Positions 9,076 to 18,526 of a stretch of 64,000 nucleotides of DNA are shown here, piece by piece. The notes beneath the pieces are model-generated. The model did no database searches, was not told where the DNA came from, and saw only the letters and a list, made by a program, of their open reading frames with translations. The first letter of the stretch is position 1, and each line of letters begins with the position of its first letter. The stretch comes from Novosphingobium sp. (GTDB taxonomy: Bacteria; Pseudomonadota; Alphaproteobacteria; Sphingomonadales; Sphingomonadaceae). The translations under genes were made by a program, and so were the position numbers. The DNA lies in contig NZ_JBCNLP010000006.1 of NCBI RefSeq assembly GCF_039595395.1, forward strand, positions 1,245,001 to 1,309,000, written 5' to 3'.

Positions 9076-11532
9076 TCACTTGAACCAGCTATCCTCATCA
9101 CTCCCGATCGGGGCGCCGGGCGGGATTTCGGGCGGGGTCACGGCAGGCTCGGCCAGCAGAGCCAGTTGATCGGGCGCGGCGGTCAACAGGTTTGCCAGAT
9201 AGGCGCAACTGTCCATTTCAGCGGCATCGCCCTTGCATCCCGCCAGCGCCTTGCCAAAGCGCGTCGCCCCGCCGCGCACCACCGCCAGAGCGGTCGAGGA
9301 CAACGTCTTGTCACGCAGCAGTCCGGCCAGCCGCACCGCATAACGGGCGCGGATGCGGCGACGGATCTCGGCCTGACGCGGCGCACCGCCCTCCTGCGGC
9401 CCGAGGGTAGCGGCAATCCTGTCGAGCAGTTCCGTCAGCGAGAGCTGTCCGCCATCAACCCTTGCCTGCTCGACCAGCCGGTTGAGCCGCTCCGGATCGA
9501 GCAGAGCCTCCAGCGTGATATCCGCCGCGGCTTCCGCCGCACTCGGCAGGTCGAAGGCGGCGGCGGTGCGCGATGGCAGCAGTTCGATCTCGAACTGCGG
9601 GTCCGCCGTGCCCGGCTGCACCGAAGACAAGACGCCCAGCAGATCGTCGCGCAGATCAAGCTGCGCGGGATCAAGCGTTTCCAGCAAGGCGCTCACCGCC
9701 GCGCGCTGCTGCGCCGCGCCGATCACGGGGGCGCGCTCATGCCCGTCGCCCTTGATCGCATAGCTGTAGTCCACCCCGCCGATCAGCTTCGACACGGCGG
9801 TCACCTGATAACGATGGAACAGATAGAGCGGCACGATCATTCGCCGCAGATCCGCTGCCGCCGAGCCCTTGGGCAGATTGTCCAGCCCGAAACGCGCCAG
9901 CGCGATGCGGCGCACCGCCAGCACATTGGTCAGCTCGGCCACGGGATCCGTGCCATTATCCCACATATTGCCCCAGGGCTGGGCATCGCCCGCGCCGCGC
10001 GTGTCGCCATCGCTGACAAAGCGATAGCCCTTGGCCTGCGCCTCACGCGCCCAGCCATCCAGCACCGTCTTTTCGTCGGCCCCGGCAGGCGTCACACCAT
10101 AGAGCCACTTGATGGCGAAACGGTCCCACGCCCCGACACCCGTGGCATAGGCCTGCGAGAAATCGAGCTGGCCCTTGTTGACCCGGATCAGCGGCGCCGG
10201 ATAATCCATCACCGAGGCGCGGTCGGCAAAGGTGCTGCCCGCGAAATTATGCGCCAGACCCAGCGCATGGCCGACCTCATGCACCGCAAGCTGCCGCAGC
10301 CTTGCGCGCACCAGCACCAGCGGGTCATCCGCCCCGCCCGTATGCTCGCGCCCGGCGCCGACCAGCGCGTCAAAGATCAGCCGGTCCTGCCACGCCCGCA
10401 GCGAGCCAAGCTGGACCACGCCGCGCAGAATCTCGCCCGTGCGCGGATCGACGATGGTCGCGCCAGTCGACCAGCTACGCGTATCGGTGTGCACCCAGGC
10501 GATGACATTGTAGCGCGCATCGGCGGGATTGGCGCCCTCGGGCAGCAGCTCGACGCGGAAGGCATCGATGTAGCCCGCCGCGTCAAAGGCCTGCGCCCAC
10601 CAGCGCGCGCCCTCAATCAGCGCATTGCGGATTTCCTCGGGCGCGGCGCGGTCAACATAGAAGATGATCGGCTTGCGCACCCGTGAACGCGCCGCGCCGG
10701 GATCGGTCTTCTCCAGCCGGAAGCGGCGGACCAGCCGCGTAACGATCGGCTGATCGACCGCCGCCGCGTAATTGCCCCTGATCACCTGAACCGATGTGCC
10801 GGTGCGCGGATCATGCTCGCGCGGGCGGAAGCCGTCATCGGGCAGTCGCATAAAGCTGTGATGCACCGCCACGGTGATGCTGCGCGGATCGGGAACCGAG
10901 CGGCGCAGCGCCGGGCCCGGATCCTCAGAAGCGAAGGTTTCCACCGTCTGGAACTCGGCATTGTCGGGGAAGGTCTGGCTCTGCGCCGCATCGACATAGC
11001 CCAGCGCGGGCACCTGCCGGTAGGTTCCGGCCTTGCCGCGTTTCAGGCGCCCGGCAATGTCCAGCGTGTCGCGGGTCAGCAGGCCGGCGATGTCCACCGA
11101 CACCGTGCCCGCGCTGTCCTCGATGATATCCCCCGCCCAGATCGTGGAGGGGGCAAAGGAGCTGCGCACCGCCTCTTCCTCGCCGCGATCGCCATCGAGG
11201 GCGCGGAAGCGGCTGTTGTCGAACTGCGCCAGCACCTTCTTGCCGATGCGGCGGAAGGTGATGATCTGGGTCTGGCCCAGCAGGGCGCGGTCCAGACCCA
11301 CGCCGGTCACGCCCAATCCGCTGGCGATCGAGGGCGTGTAGAGAAAGCGGCCAAGCACATTGTCGGGCCCGGTGGCGGGCAGGCGGATCACCTGCTTTTG
11401 CCCGCCCGGATCGGCCACGATAGGAAACAGCGGCGTGTCAGCCCGCGCGGGTGACGCACAGGCCATCGCCAGCGCCGCCATGGCAGAGACACACCGCAGA
11501 ACTGATCGTGACGAAACCGGCTTCAAGGGCAT
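9076..11532 (-). CDS. Secreted zinc-dependent metalloprotease
   Basis: 818 residues from the ATG at 11532; longer frames upstream lie in the gap and the receptor gene. A Sec signal peptide ends near SPARA (about residue 32). The zinc site HExxHxxGxxH is complete (H418, E419, H422, H428), followed by an NFAGS stretch as in metzincin-type proteases. Length and motif layout fit the DUF5117-DUF4953 family common beside TonB receptors in sphingomonads. It probably cleaves proteins or peptides in the periplasm or outside the cell. It lies 61 bp downstream of a TonB receptor on the same strand, so receptor and protease are likely one transcript. The substrate is unknown. Confidence 0.85.
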   Translation of the reverse strand: MPLKPVSSRSVLRCVSAMAALAMACASPARADTPLFPIVADPGGQKQVIRLPATGPDNVLGRFLYTPSIASGLGVTGVGLDRALLGQTQIITFRRIGKKVLAQFDNSRFRALDGDRGEEEAVRSSFAPSTIWAGDIIEDSAGTVSVDIAGLLTRDTLDIAGRLKRGKAGTYRQVPALGYVDAAQSQTFPDNAEFQTVETFASEDPGPALRRSVPDPRSITVAVHHSFMRLPDDGFRPREHDPRTGTSVQVIRGNYAAAVDQPIVTRLVRRFRLEKTDPGAARSRVRKPIIFYVDRAAPEEIRNALIEGARWWAQAFDAAGYIDAFRVELLPEGANPADARYNVIAWVHTDTRSWSTGATIVDPRTGEILRGVVQLGSLRAWQDRLIFDALVGAGREHTGGADDPLVLVRARLRQLAVHEVGHALGLAHNFAGSTFADRASVMDYPAPLIRVNKGQLDFSQAYATGVGAWDRFAIKWLYGVTPAGADEKTVLDGWAREAQAKGYRFVSDGDTRGAGDAQPWGNMWDNGTDPVAELTNVLAVRRIALARFGLDNLPKGSAAADLRRMIVPLYLFHRYQVTAVSKLIGGVDYSYAIKGDGHERAPVIGAAQQRAAVSALLETLDPAQLDLRDDLLGVLSSVQPGTADPQFEIELLPSRTAAAFDLPSAAEAAADITLEALLDPERLNRLVEQARVDGGQLSLTELLDRIAATLGPQEGGAPRQAEIRRRIRARYAVRLAGLLRDKTLSSTALAVVRGGATRFGKALAGCKGDAAEMDSCAYLANLLTAAPDQLALLAEPAVTPPEIPPGAPIGSDEDSWFK

Positions 11533-11593
11533 GATGGACTTTCGCAAAACAGGACAGCGGAGGGCGGCCTGTCCGCCCTCCGTAGCATGGATG

Positions 11594-14500
11594 TCAGAAC
11601 TTATGCCGCACGCTGGCATACCAGTAGCGGGCATAAGGCGCATAGAGCGTGCCCATATAGCCCGAAGACGACAGCGGCGGCTGCTCATTGGTGAGGTTGC
11701 GCACGCCAAAGCGCAGGCTGGTGCCCTTGAGAGTGCCCTCGGTCAGGCGATAATCCGCATAGAGATTGCCGGTGATCTGGCTCTGCACCACCCAGGCATT
11801 GCCCACCGAATCGAGCAGGCTGGTGTCATCCACGCTGCCGATGAACTGGGTGAAGCCGCCCACGGTGAGATTGCCCAGCGACCAGGTCAGCGCGGCGGAC
11901 CATTTCCACGCGGGCTTGCCGTTCTGCCTCAGCAGGTCGCCGCCGCCCGTGATCGTGGTCCCCGCATTGATCTGCCCCGCCGCGCGGGCCGCCAGCAGTT
12001 GCGCGATGCCCGGCGAGGGATCCTGATAATAGCGGAAGAGATGCGACAGATTGAAGGAGGCATTGAAGCTGCCGATGCGGGTACGCGGCGTGTTGTAGAC
12101 CACATTGATATCGAGCCCGCGCACCGTCTGCGGCAGCAGGTTCACATACTGGTCCTTCACATAAAGCACCTGACCCGCAGGGGTCAGCCCCGTGCCCGCG
12201 AAGGCCGCAATGTCGTCGGCGGTCGGCGCGGCGCGCACCACATTGGGGTTGGAGCTGCCGCTCTGGCGCAGCAGATAGTCCTGAATCAGCGCATTGCCTT
12301 CACCGAAGACGCCGACCAGCCCCTTCTGCTTGACCTGCCAATAGTCGCCCGTCAGCGTCAGATGGCCCAGCCCCTGCGGCAGCGGCGGTTCCAGCACCAC
12401 GCCCATCGACAGGGTGGTGTCACGCTCGGGCTGCAGATCGGGGTTGCCGGCGCGCTGCGCGGTCACCGAATTGGAGCGCGTGCACTGCGAGAAGGCCGAG
12501 ATCCGCCCGGCGCGCAGATCCGCCTCGCAGAAGGCGTAATCGGTGCGCGTGTTGGTGCGGGTGACCAGCGAGGCGTTGGTCTGCTCCAGATTGGGCGCGC
12601 GGAAGGATTTCGCCCAGGAGGCGCGGAAACGGATGCCCTTCACAATGTCCCAAGCGCCCGCGAATTTGGGCACCGCCACCGGGCCGAAATCGCTGTAGCT
12701 TTCGAAACGGCCCGCTGCCTGGAACTCCAGATTGTGGATCAGCGGCACATGCATCTCGGGCGAGATCGCGGGAATGGCCAATTCGCCATAAAGCGAGAAC
12801 ACCTCGCGCGTGCCATGCGTGTCGGGGTTGATGCTGTTGGGCACGAAATTGCTGGCGACCACACCGGTGATCGGATCGACAAAATTGACCGTGCCGTCGA
12901 TGCCGGAATCGCGATCGTCGAGCTGGCTTTCGCGCCGCGCTTCCAGCCCCGCCGCGATGCCCACATTGCCCGCGGGCAGCTTGAGCAGATCGCGCCGTGA
13001 CACGCGGAAGTCATAGGTGGCCAGCGTCGTCTTGTCGAAGCGGGTCAGCTTTTCCCGGATCGAATCGATGGTGGCCTGGCTGTTGGGCGTGCCATCCCCC
13101 ACCGAAGGATTGCCCAGCGTGCCGCCGTTGAAGACATTATAGGCATCGGGCGTGGAAAGGGCGAGCGCCGCCTGCAGCTTGCTGCGCGAGATGTTGTCGC
13201 TGACATCGCGCACGGTCGCCTCGGAATAGCTGAGCGCGCTTTCCCAGTTCCAGCTGTCCCAGTTGCCGCGCAGGCCGAACAGCAGGCGGAACTGCTTGTT
13301 CGTCACATCGACGTTGATGTTGCCCAGATCGGAGAAGGAATAGCCCGTGATCGTCACCGGCAGACCAGCGGCGGGCACATTGGTCCCCGCGATGCGGTTG
13401 GGATTGACCGTGCCATTGGCAAAGACCGCCGCACCATACGGATTGTAGTAATTGCTGGCCGGAACCGTGATCGGGATCGAGGAGAGCGTCGAAATCGGGC
13501 TCTGCTGCGCATGGGTCTTGGCGTAATAGAAGCCGCCCTCGAAGAAGGCGGTGACATGGTCACTGATGTCGTAATGGCCGCTGGAGAACAGGTTCACACG
13601 GTTGAGCGCAGGCAGCACCGAAAGCCCGCCAGCCGCATTGTCGAGCCGCAGATTGCGGTTGACGCCCGATGTCGCCAGCGCGCCGGTGGCATCGCACAGG
13701 CCGTTGCCGATGGCGATCGCGCAGCCACTGCTGGTGGTGGGCTGGATATGGAAGGCGCCCGAAGCGCTGGTCAGCGCGGTGGTGCCCTGCCGGATCGTGC
13801 CGAAGCTGGAAGGCGTCGCCGCCGAGACCCAGGGCGTCGTGGTGCTGCGCCCATCGAGCGAGGTGGCGGTGGCAAAAGCCGTGCCCGCGAACAGCGGCGT
13901 CTTGTTCGAAGAGGCCGTATAGGCCTGATCGGTCGAGAGAATGCCCGTGCCATGGTCATAGGTGGCGTTGAGCGTGATGTTGCCGCGCCCTTCGGCAAAA
14001 TTCTTGCCGAACAGGCCGCTGGCGTTGAACTCGCGCAGGCGGGTGCCTTCCGCCCCGCCATATTGCACCGACATATCCGCGCCGTTGAAATTGGTCTTCA
14101 GCACGGTGTTGACCACGCCCGCCACGGCATCGGCGCCATAGATGGCGGCGGCGCCATCGCGCAGCACCTCCAGTCGCTCCAGCCCGTTCACGGGGATGGC
14201 ATTGCTGTTGTAGCCCAGCACCGGCACAAGCTGGTCATTGGCCTGGCTGGTGGGGTGGGTGACGACACGGCGCCCGTTGAGCAGCACCAGCGTGTTGCCG
14301 ACGCCAAGGTTGCGCAGATTGATCGAATTGACGTCGCCGCGCGCCGAATTGCTGCTGCCCGCCGTATATTGCGCGTTGAACGTCACATCGCCCATCTGCG
14401 GGATCGAGCGGAACAGGTCCTGGCCATTCACCGCGCCGCTCGCGGCGATAAGCTGCTGGTCGACCACGGTGACCGGCAGAGCGGCGTTGAGCTTGGCTCC

Positions 14501-14680
14501 CTTGATCTGCGAGCCGACCACGGTGATGGCTGCTGCCTCGCCCTCGCTGGGCGCCGTATCGGCGGAAGGTGCGGCGGCGGGCGCGTCCTGCCCCTGAGCC
14601 GCCTGGGTGAACATCGCCATGGCCAGCACAAAGCTGCTGGCACGCGCGATCAGCCCCGCGCGTTTGTGTCGCTTGATCAT
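11594..14680 (-). CDS. TonB-dependent receptor, peptide-type context
   Basis: 1028 residues. A signal peptide ends near residue 30, a TonB-box-like ITVVG lies near residues 51-55, a plug domain covers about 60-190 (LRNLG, LVLLNGRR and VNGLERLEVLRDGAAAIYG-type blocks), and a long beta-barrel ends in a terminal Phe (YASVRHKF), as expected for outer-membrane insertion by Bam. The start at 14680 has GGGGAC just upstream. It is the first gene of a pair with the metalloprotease and is divergent from an amidohydrolase across a 335-bp regulatory gap. It probably imports a peptide or peptide-derived compound; that rests on context only. Confidence 0.9.
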   Translation of the reverse strand: MIKRHKRAGLIARASSFVLAMAMFTQAAQGQDAPAAAPSADTAPSEGEAAAITVVGSQIKGAKLNAALPVTVVDQQLIAASGAVNGQDLFRSIPQMGDVTFNAQYTAGSSNSARGDVNSINLRNLGVGNTLVLLNGRRVVTHPTSQANDQLVPVLGYNSNAIPVNGLERLEVLRDGAAAIYGADAVAGVVNTVLKTNFNGADMSVQYGGAEGTRLREFNASGLFGKNFAEGRGNITLNATYDHGTGILSTDQAYTASSNKTPLFAGTAFATATSLDGRSTTTPWVSAATPSSFGTIRQGTTALTSASGAFHIQPTTSSGCAIAIGNGLCDATGALATSGVNRNLRLDNAAGGLSVLPALNRVNLFSSGHYDISDHVTAFFEGGFYYAKTHAQQSPISTLSSIPITVPASNYYNPYGAAVFANGTVNPNRIAGTNVPAAGLPVTITGYSFSDLGNINVDVTNKQFRLLFGLRGNWDSWNWESALSYSEATVRDVSDNISRSKLQAALALSTPDAYNVFNGGTLGNPSVGDGTPNSQATIDSIREKLTRFDKTTLATYDFRVSRRDLLKLPAGNVGIAAGLEARRESQLDDRDSGIDGTVNFVDPITGVVASNFVPNSINPDTHGTREVFSLYGELAIPAISPEMHVPLIHNLEFQAAGRFESYSDFGPVAVPKFAGAWDIVKGIRFRASWAKSFRAPNLEQTNASLVTRTNTRTDYAFCEADLRAGRISAFSQCTRSNSVTAQRAGNPDLQPERDTTLSMGVVLEPPLPQGLGHLTLTGDYWQVKQKGLVGVFGEGNALIQDYLLRQSGSSNPNVVRAAPTADDIAAFAGTGLTPAGQVLYVKDQYVNLLPQTVRGLDINVVYNTPRTRIGSFNASFNLSHLFRYYQDPSPGIAQLLAARAAGQINAGTTITGGGDLLRQNGKPAWKWSAALTWSLGNLTVGGFTQFIGSVDDTSLLDSVGNAWVVQSQITGNLYADYRLTEGTLKGTSLRFGVRNLTNEQPPLSSSGYMGTLYAPYARYWYASVRHKF

Positions 14681-15015
14681 GATAGTCCCCGTTTCGTTGG
14701 GCTAAAACCCCAGCCCGTGCGTGCAGCATGGAGAACAAAGACCGCGCCCCAAACGCAGCAAATGTTCATACCACACAAGTCAATCTTGATTTCCTATTTA
14801 CTTTATAGGATTTAAGCGTTGAACGAATGACCTTGTCAATCACGGCGATCATCGACATGACCATATTGCCGCATATAAAATCCATAGTATTGGAATTTAT
14901 CATCGAATTATGATCACCTTGACGCAGCAATCTATACGTCCTTCACCCTCTTCATGATCGCTGCTTTGTCGTTCACGCGACATCACGCGCCCAAAGACTG
15001 TTTTCGGAGACCATC
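14681..15015. promoter_or_regulatory. Divergent promoter region, receptor/amidohydrolase
   Basis: 335 bp, clearly more AT-rich than its surroundings and without a gene. It carries two inverted repeats: TCCTAT/ATAGGA with a 7-nt gap (14792-14810) and ATCAT/ATGAT with a 6-nt gap (14899-14914). Either may be an operator. A TTGACG at about 14919 and a TATACG nearby are too close together to be a standard sigma-70 promoter. No regulator gene is directly adjacent. Confidence 0.55.
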
Positions 15016-16800
15016 ATGACCAAGCGCTTCCTTTGCGCTCTTGCCGTCGGCACCGCTCTTGCCGGCCTCGCCGTCACCGCGACCCGCTCGGAAGCTGCCC
15101 CCCGCACCACCGCCATCGTCGGCGCAATCGTGTTCGACGGCACCGGCGCCGCGCCCCACCCGGCCACCGTGCTCATTCAGGACGACCGCATCATCGCGGT
15201 CGGCGCCGATGTGAAAGTGCCCTCGGGCGCGAAGGTGATCGAGGCGCGCGGCAAGGCGCTCACCCCCGGCTTCTACGATCTGCACACCCATTGGACCGCT
15301 GGCGGCGAGCCCGATGTTTTCCCACCCATCGCCACCGCCTATGTGAAGGCGGGCATCACCACGGTGAACGATTTCAACGAGGCGCCCGAGGCCTATGCCC
15401 CGCTGCGTGAATGGCTGGGCACGCTGGCCGCGCCGCATGTCAATTTCGCCGCGCGCATTTCGACGCCGGGCGGGCATGGTGCCGACTGGGCCGATCAGGC
15501 CACCACCAAATGGGTCAACACGCCCGAGGCGGCGCGCAGCGCCGTCGAAAGTCTGGCCGCCTACAAGCCCGATCTCATCAAGGTCTTCACCGATGGCTGG
15601 CGCTATGGCGCCGCGCCGGACAACACCAGCATGGATGGCTGGACGCTCTCGGCGCTGACCGAGGCGGCGCATCAGCAGCATCTCAAGGTCGTCACCCACA
15701 CCGTCACCGTCGAGCGCGGGCTGGTGGCCGCCAAGGCCAATGTGGATTCGCTGGCGCATGGCCTGCAGGACCGCGTGCTGACCGCCGATGAGGTGCAGAT
15801 CATCAAGGCCAGCGGCATGGCCGAAATCCCCACGCTGGCGGTCTATGACCCCAACAAGGACCCCTCCAAGCCCGCCGATGCCCAGCGGCTGCGCAAATTC
15901 GACAATGCGCTGAAAAACGTCAAACTGCTCTATGACGCAGGCGTGCCCATCGCGCTGGGCACCGACGCCGGCATGCCGCAAACCCCGCATGGCCCCTCCA
16001 CCCTGCATGAGCTGGAACTGCTGGTGCGCGCCGGGCTCACGCCCGCTCAGGCGCTGGTTGCCGCAACCCAGACCAGCGCCCATCTGTTGGCTCAGGACGG
16101 GGATCGCGGCACCATCGCGCCGGGCAAGCGCGCCGACATCCTGCTCTTCGACGGCAAGCCCTGGGAGAACATCGCCGACATTCACAAGCTGGCGCTGACG
16201 ATGATCGACGGCAAGCCAATCTATGGCCTGGGCGCGCCGCCCCTGCCCGCCGCCAATGCCGCGCGGCAGCTCGATCCGGTCAAGGTGCCCGCCGCCATCG
16301 ACGATTTCGAGCGGGGTGATGGACGCTCGCAGCTCGACACACTACGGGTCGACACGCCCGATGGCGGCATCGACCGCACGGTGGAGATCAGCCAGCCCGT
16401 GCTGCGCGCAGGCGAAGGAGGGGGCGGCGGTCATGCGCTGGAGATCACCGCGCGCATGGCGGTCAAGCAGCATGCCTATGCCGGGACAGCGGTGCCGCTG
16501 TCGCGCGGATCGATCCGCCCGGCGGATCTGCGGGGCTGGCATGGCGTGCGGCTCGATGTGCGGGGCAATGACTGTCAGGCGCGGGTGACGCTGAACGGCG
16601 TGGCCGCCGCGAGCTGGAGCGCGGCGGTGACCGTGAGCAACACATGGCAGACGATCGAGGTGCCTTTCACCAGCCTGCATGGCGACGGCAAGCGTGCCCG
16701 ACCATGGACCGGCACCGATGTCACGCAGGTCGAGCTGGGCGCCAGTTGCCCCGGCGGCAAGAAGCTGTGGCTGCAGACCGACAACTGGACCTTCTACTGA
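15016..16800 (+). CDS. Secreted amidohydrolase with C-terminal beta-sandwich-like domain
   Basis: 594 residues. A signal peptide ends near SEAA (about residue 28). The amidohydrolase domain covers about 33-405: a composite beta-sandwich start, then metal ligands H90 and H92 in DLHTH, later His residues in VVTHTV and LAHGL, and a GTDAGMP block with the catalytic Asp. The family includes prolidases, isoaspartyl dipeptidases and imidazolonepropionase-like enzymes. About 180 extra C-terminal residues resemble the CIA30/carbohydrate-binding sandwich fold, unusual for these enzymes. The position, divergent from a TonB receptor and secreted protease, suggests a role in peptide breakdown. It is not needed for the hut pathway, which has its own hutI. 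Confidence 0.8.
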   Translation: MTKRFLCALAVGTALAGLAVTATRSEAAPRTTAIVGAIVFDGTGAAPHPATVLIQDDRIIAVGADVKVPSGAKVIEARGKALTPGFYDLHTHWTAGGEPDVFPPIATAYVKAGITTVNDFNEAPEAYAPLREWLGTLAAPHVNFAARISTPGGHGADWADQATTKWVNTPEAARSAVESLAAYKPDLIKVFTDGWRYGAAPDNTSMDGWTLSALTEAAHQQHLKVVTHTVTVERGLVAAKANVDSLAHGLQDRVLTADEVQIIKASGMAEIPTLAVYDPNKDPSKPADAQRLRKFDNALKNVKLLYDAGVPIALGTDAGMPQTPHGPSTLHELELLVRAGLTPAQALVAATQTSAHLLAQDGDRGTIAPGKRADILLFDGKPWENIADIHKLALTMIDGKPIYGLGAPPLPAANAARQLDPVKVPAAIDDFERGDGRSQLDTLRVDTPDGGIDRTVEISQPVLRAGEGGGGGHALEITARMAVKQHAYAGTAVPLSRGSIRPADLRGWHGVRLDVRGNDCQARVTLNGVAAASWSAAVTVSNTWQTIEVPFTSLHGDGKRARPWTGTDVTQVELGASCPGGKKLWLQTDNWTFY

Positions 16801-16808
16801 GGAAAAGC

Positions 16809-16839
16809 GGCGTTGCCCGTGCCGGTCACGGGCAACGCC
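16809..16839 (+). terminator. Hairpin after the amidohydrolase gene
   Basis: A perfect 13-bp stem (16809-16821 with 16827-16839) and 5-nt loop begins 9 bp after the stop codon. There is no T run, so it may be a weak or Rho-assisted terminator, or an mRNA end-protecting hairpin. Confidence 0.6.
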
Positions 16840-16939
16840 TGCCATGATCGGATGGCGCATCCTATTTTCATTGCAGCACTGGCCCTGACGGCGCCGGTCT
16901 GGCATGCGGCCGCGCAGATACAGGCGCAAAGGAACAAGC

Positions 16940-17593
16940 ATGCTGAAATTCGGGATCGGGATCGCCGCCGTGGCCGCCCTCGCGGCGCTTGGCATGGCCG
17001 GAACCACCACGCTGACCGGCAAGGCCAGCGCGGAGGAACCCTCCGCCGAGCGCGCCCGTCTGCAGCAGGCGCTGGAAAACGACCCCGCCCTGCCCAGTGT
17101 GGCCCCGCAGGGCTATGATGTCACCGTGGTCGTTTTCGCCGACTACCAGTGCCAGTATTGCCGCAAGCTGCACCCCGAACTGGCGCAACTGATGGCGCGC
17201 GACAGGAAGGTGCGGATCGTCTATCGCGACTGGCCCATTTTCGGCCCCATGTCGCAGGCGGCGGCGCGGGCGGCCATGGCCTCGCAGTATCAGGGCAAGC
17301 ATGCCGCCTTTGATGACGCCATTGCGCGCGGACCTGTCAAGCTCAACGCCGACGACCTGCGCCGCGCCGCCGATGCCTCGGGCGTGAACTGGGCGCGGTT
17401 GCAGGCGGATCTCAAGAGCCATGGCCCGGCGATCGATGCGGCGCTCAAGCGCACGGATCATTTCGCGCGGCTCGCGGGGCTGTCGGGCACGCCGGGGATC
17501 ATCATCGGGCATTATCTGCTGCCCGGCGCCGTCGACCTTGCCACCCTGCAGAGCACGGTCGAGGCGGTGCGCCACAACACGCCCCTGTCGTGA
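16940..17593 (+). CDS. DsbA-family thiol-disulfide protein
   Basis: 217 residues from ATG 16940, preceded by AAAGGA. The N-terminal 30 residues form a membrane segment or signal peptide ending near GKASAEE. The thioredoxin-fold domain has a CxxC active site (C71-Q-Y-C74) after a VVFADYQ strand, a YRDWP block near residue 101, and the cis-proline loop SGTPG near 183-187. This matches DsbA/DsbG-like oxidoreductases of the Thioredoxin_4 type, acting on periplasmic disulfides. It follows the amidohydrolase after a strong hairpin, so it may have its own promoter. Whether it oxidises or isomerises substrates is not visible. Confidence 0.85.
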   Translation: MLKFGIGIAAVAALAALGMAGTTTLTGKASAEEPSAERARLQQALENDPALPSVAPQGYDVTVVVFADYQCQYCRKLHPELAQLMARDRKVRIVYRDWPIFGPMSQAAARAAMASQYQGKHAAFDDAIARGPVKLNADDLRRAADASGVNWARLQADLKSHGPAIDAALKRTDHFARLAGLSGTPGIIIGHYLLPGAVDLATLQSTVEAVRHNTPLS

Positions 17594-17640
17594 GCGGACA
17601 TTCTTCCCTTGAGAGCCATGGGCGATCCAAGTAAAAGTGC

Positions 17641-17657
17641 TGGAATGTGCCATTCCA
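17641..17657. promoter_or_regulatory. Palindrome upstream of lysR-type gene
   Basis: A perfect dyad, TGGAATG-TGC-CATTCCA, ends 17 bp before the LysR start codon. It could be an autoregulatory operator. The half-site TGGAATG also appears at the promoters of the FUSC operon (23128-23134) and around the TetR gene. Confidence 0.45.
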
Positions 17658-17674
17658 TGCAGAAAATTGATTGA

Positions 17675-18523
17675 ATGGATATCAGCGTCGCGCGGACCTT
17701 TCTGGAGGTCGTCAAGACCGGCAGCTTTGTGGGGGCGGCCAACAACCTCAACCTGACGCAGACGGCGGTCAGCGCGCGCATCCGCGTGCTGGAAGAGCAA
17801 CTCGACCGCCCGGTCTTCATCCGCAACAAGGCCGGGGCCCGGCTGACCCCGGCGGGCGAGCAGTTCCTGCGCTTCGCCACCACGCTGGTGCAGGTCTGGG
17901 CGCGGGCCCAGCGGGCGGTGGCCCTGCCGCCGGGGCGCGAGACCGTGGTGACGGTGGGGGCGGAACTCAGCCTGTGGAACCCGCTGCTGCGCCACTGGCT
18001 GCTCTGGATGCGCCGGGAATGCCCGGAGATTGCCGTCAGCACCCAGATCGACGTCTCTGAGCGGCTGATGGAGCAGGTGCAGGACGGTACGCTCGATGTG
18101 GCCGTGCTCTATGCCGCGCCCAGCCGTCCGGGCATCATCGCGGAGCTGCTGTTCGAGGAAAAGCTGGTGCTGGTGCGCACCACGCCGACCAGCGCCCCCC
18201 TCTCCGCCGAGGACCATGTGCAGATCGACTGGGGCGACGAGTTTGCCGCCAGCTATCAGGCAGCCTTCCCCGATCAGCCCAATCCGGTGGTTTCGATCAG
18301 CTATGGCCCGCTGGCGCTGGACTATATTCTGGCGACGGGCGGCAGCGGCTATTTCCGCAAGGGCTTTATCCGCCCCTATATGGAGGAAGGCCGGCTGGTG
18401 CTGGTGCCGGGCAGCCCGGAGTTTTCCTATTCAGCCTATATGGTCCATTCCGCCAAGGCCGATTCCGGCGTGATGGACCGTGTGCGCTCGGGCCTGCATG
18501 TGGCGGCGGCGATCACGGTCTGA
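17675..18523 (+). CDS. LysR-family transcriptional regulator
   Basis: 282 residues. A standard N-terminal helix-turn-helix lies at about residues 2-60 (FVGAANNLNLTQTAVSARIRVLE region), followed by a substrate-binding domain of the periplasmic-binding fold. It is convergent with the exporter operon; only 3 bp separate the two stop codons, so no terminator fits between them. It may control that operon or the upstream thioredoxin-like gene, but the geometry does not prove either. The ligand is unknown. Confidence 0.85.
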   Translation: MDISVARTFLEVVKTGSFVGAANNLNLTQTAVSARIRVLEEQLDRPVFIRNKAGARLTPAGEQFLRFATTLVQVWARAQRAVALPPGRETVVTVGAELSLWNPLLRHWLLWMRRECPEIAVSTQIDVSERLMEQVQDGTLDVAVLYAAPSRPGIIAELLFEEKLVLVRTTPTSAPLSAEDHVQIDWGDEFAASYQAAFPDQPNPVVSISYGPLALDYILATGGSGYFRKGFIRPYMEEGRLVLVPGSPEFSYSAYMVHSAKADSGVMDRVRSGLHVAAAITV

Positions 18524-18526
18524 CGC

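Noticed and set aside
9166..13000. Long plus-strand frames (506 and 546 codons) opposite the metalloprotease and receptor
   Set aside because: High-GC antisense shadows: Arg/Gln/His-rich, no recognisable domains, and opposite well-supported genes.
14919..14940. TTGACG and TATACG as a sigma-70 promoter for the amidohydrolase
   Set aside because: The spacing is about 9 bp, far below the normal 16-18.
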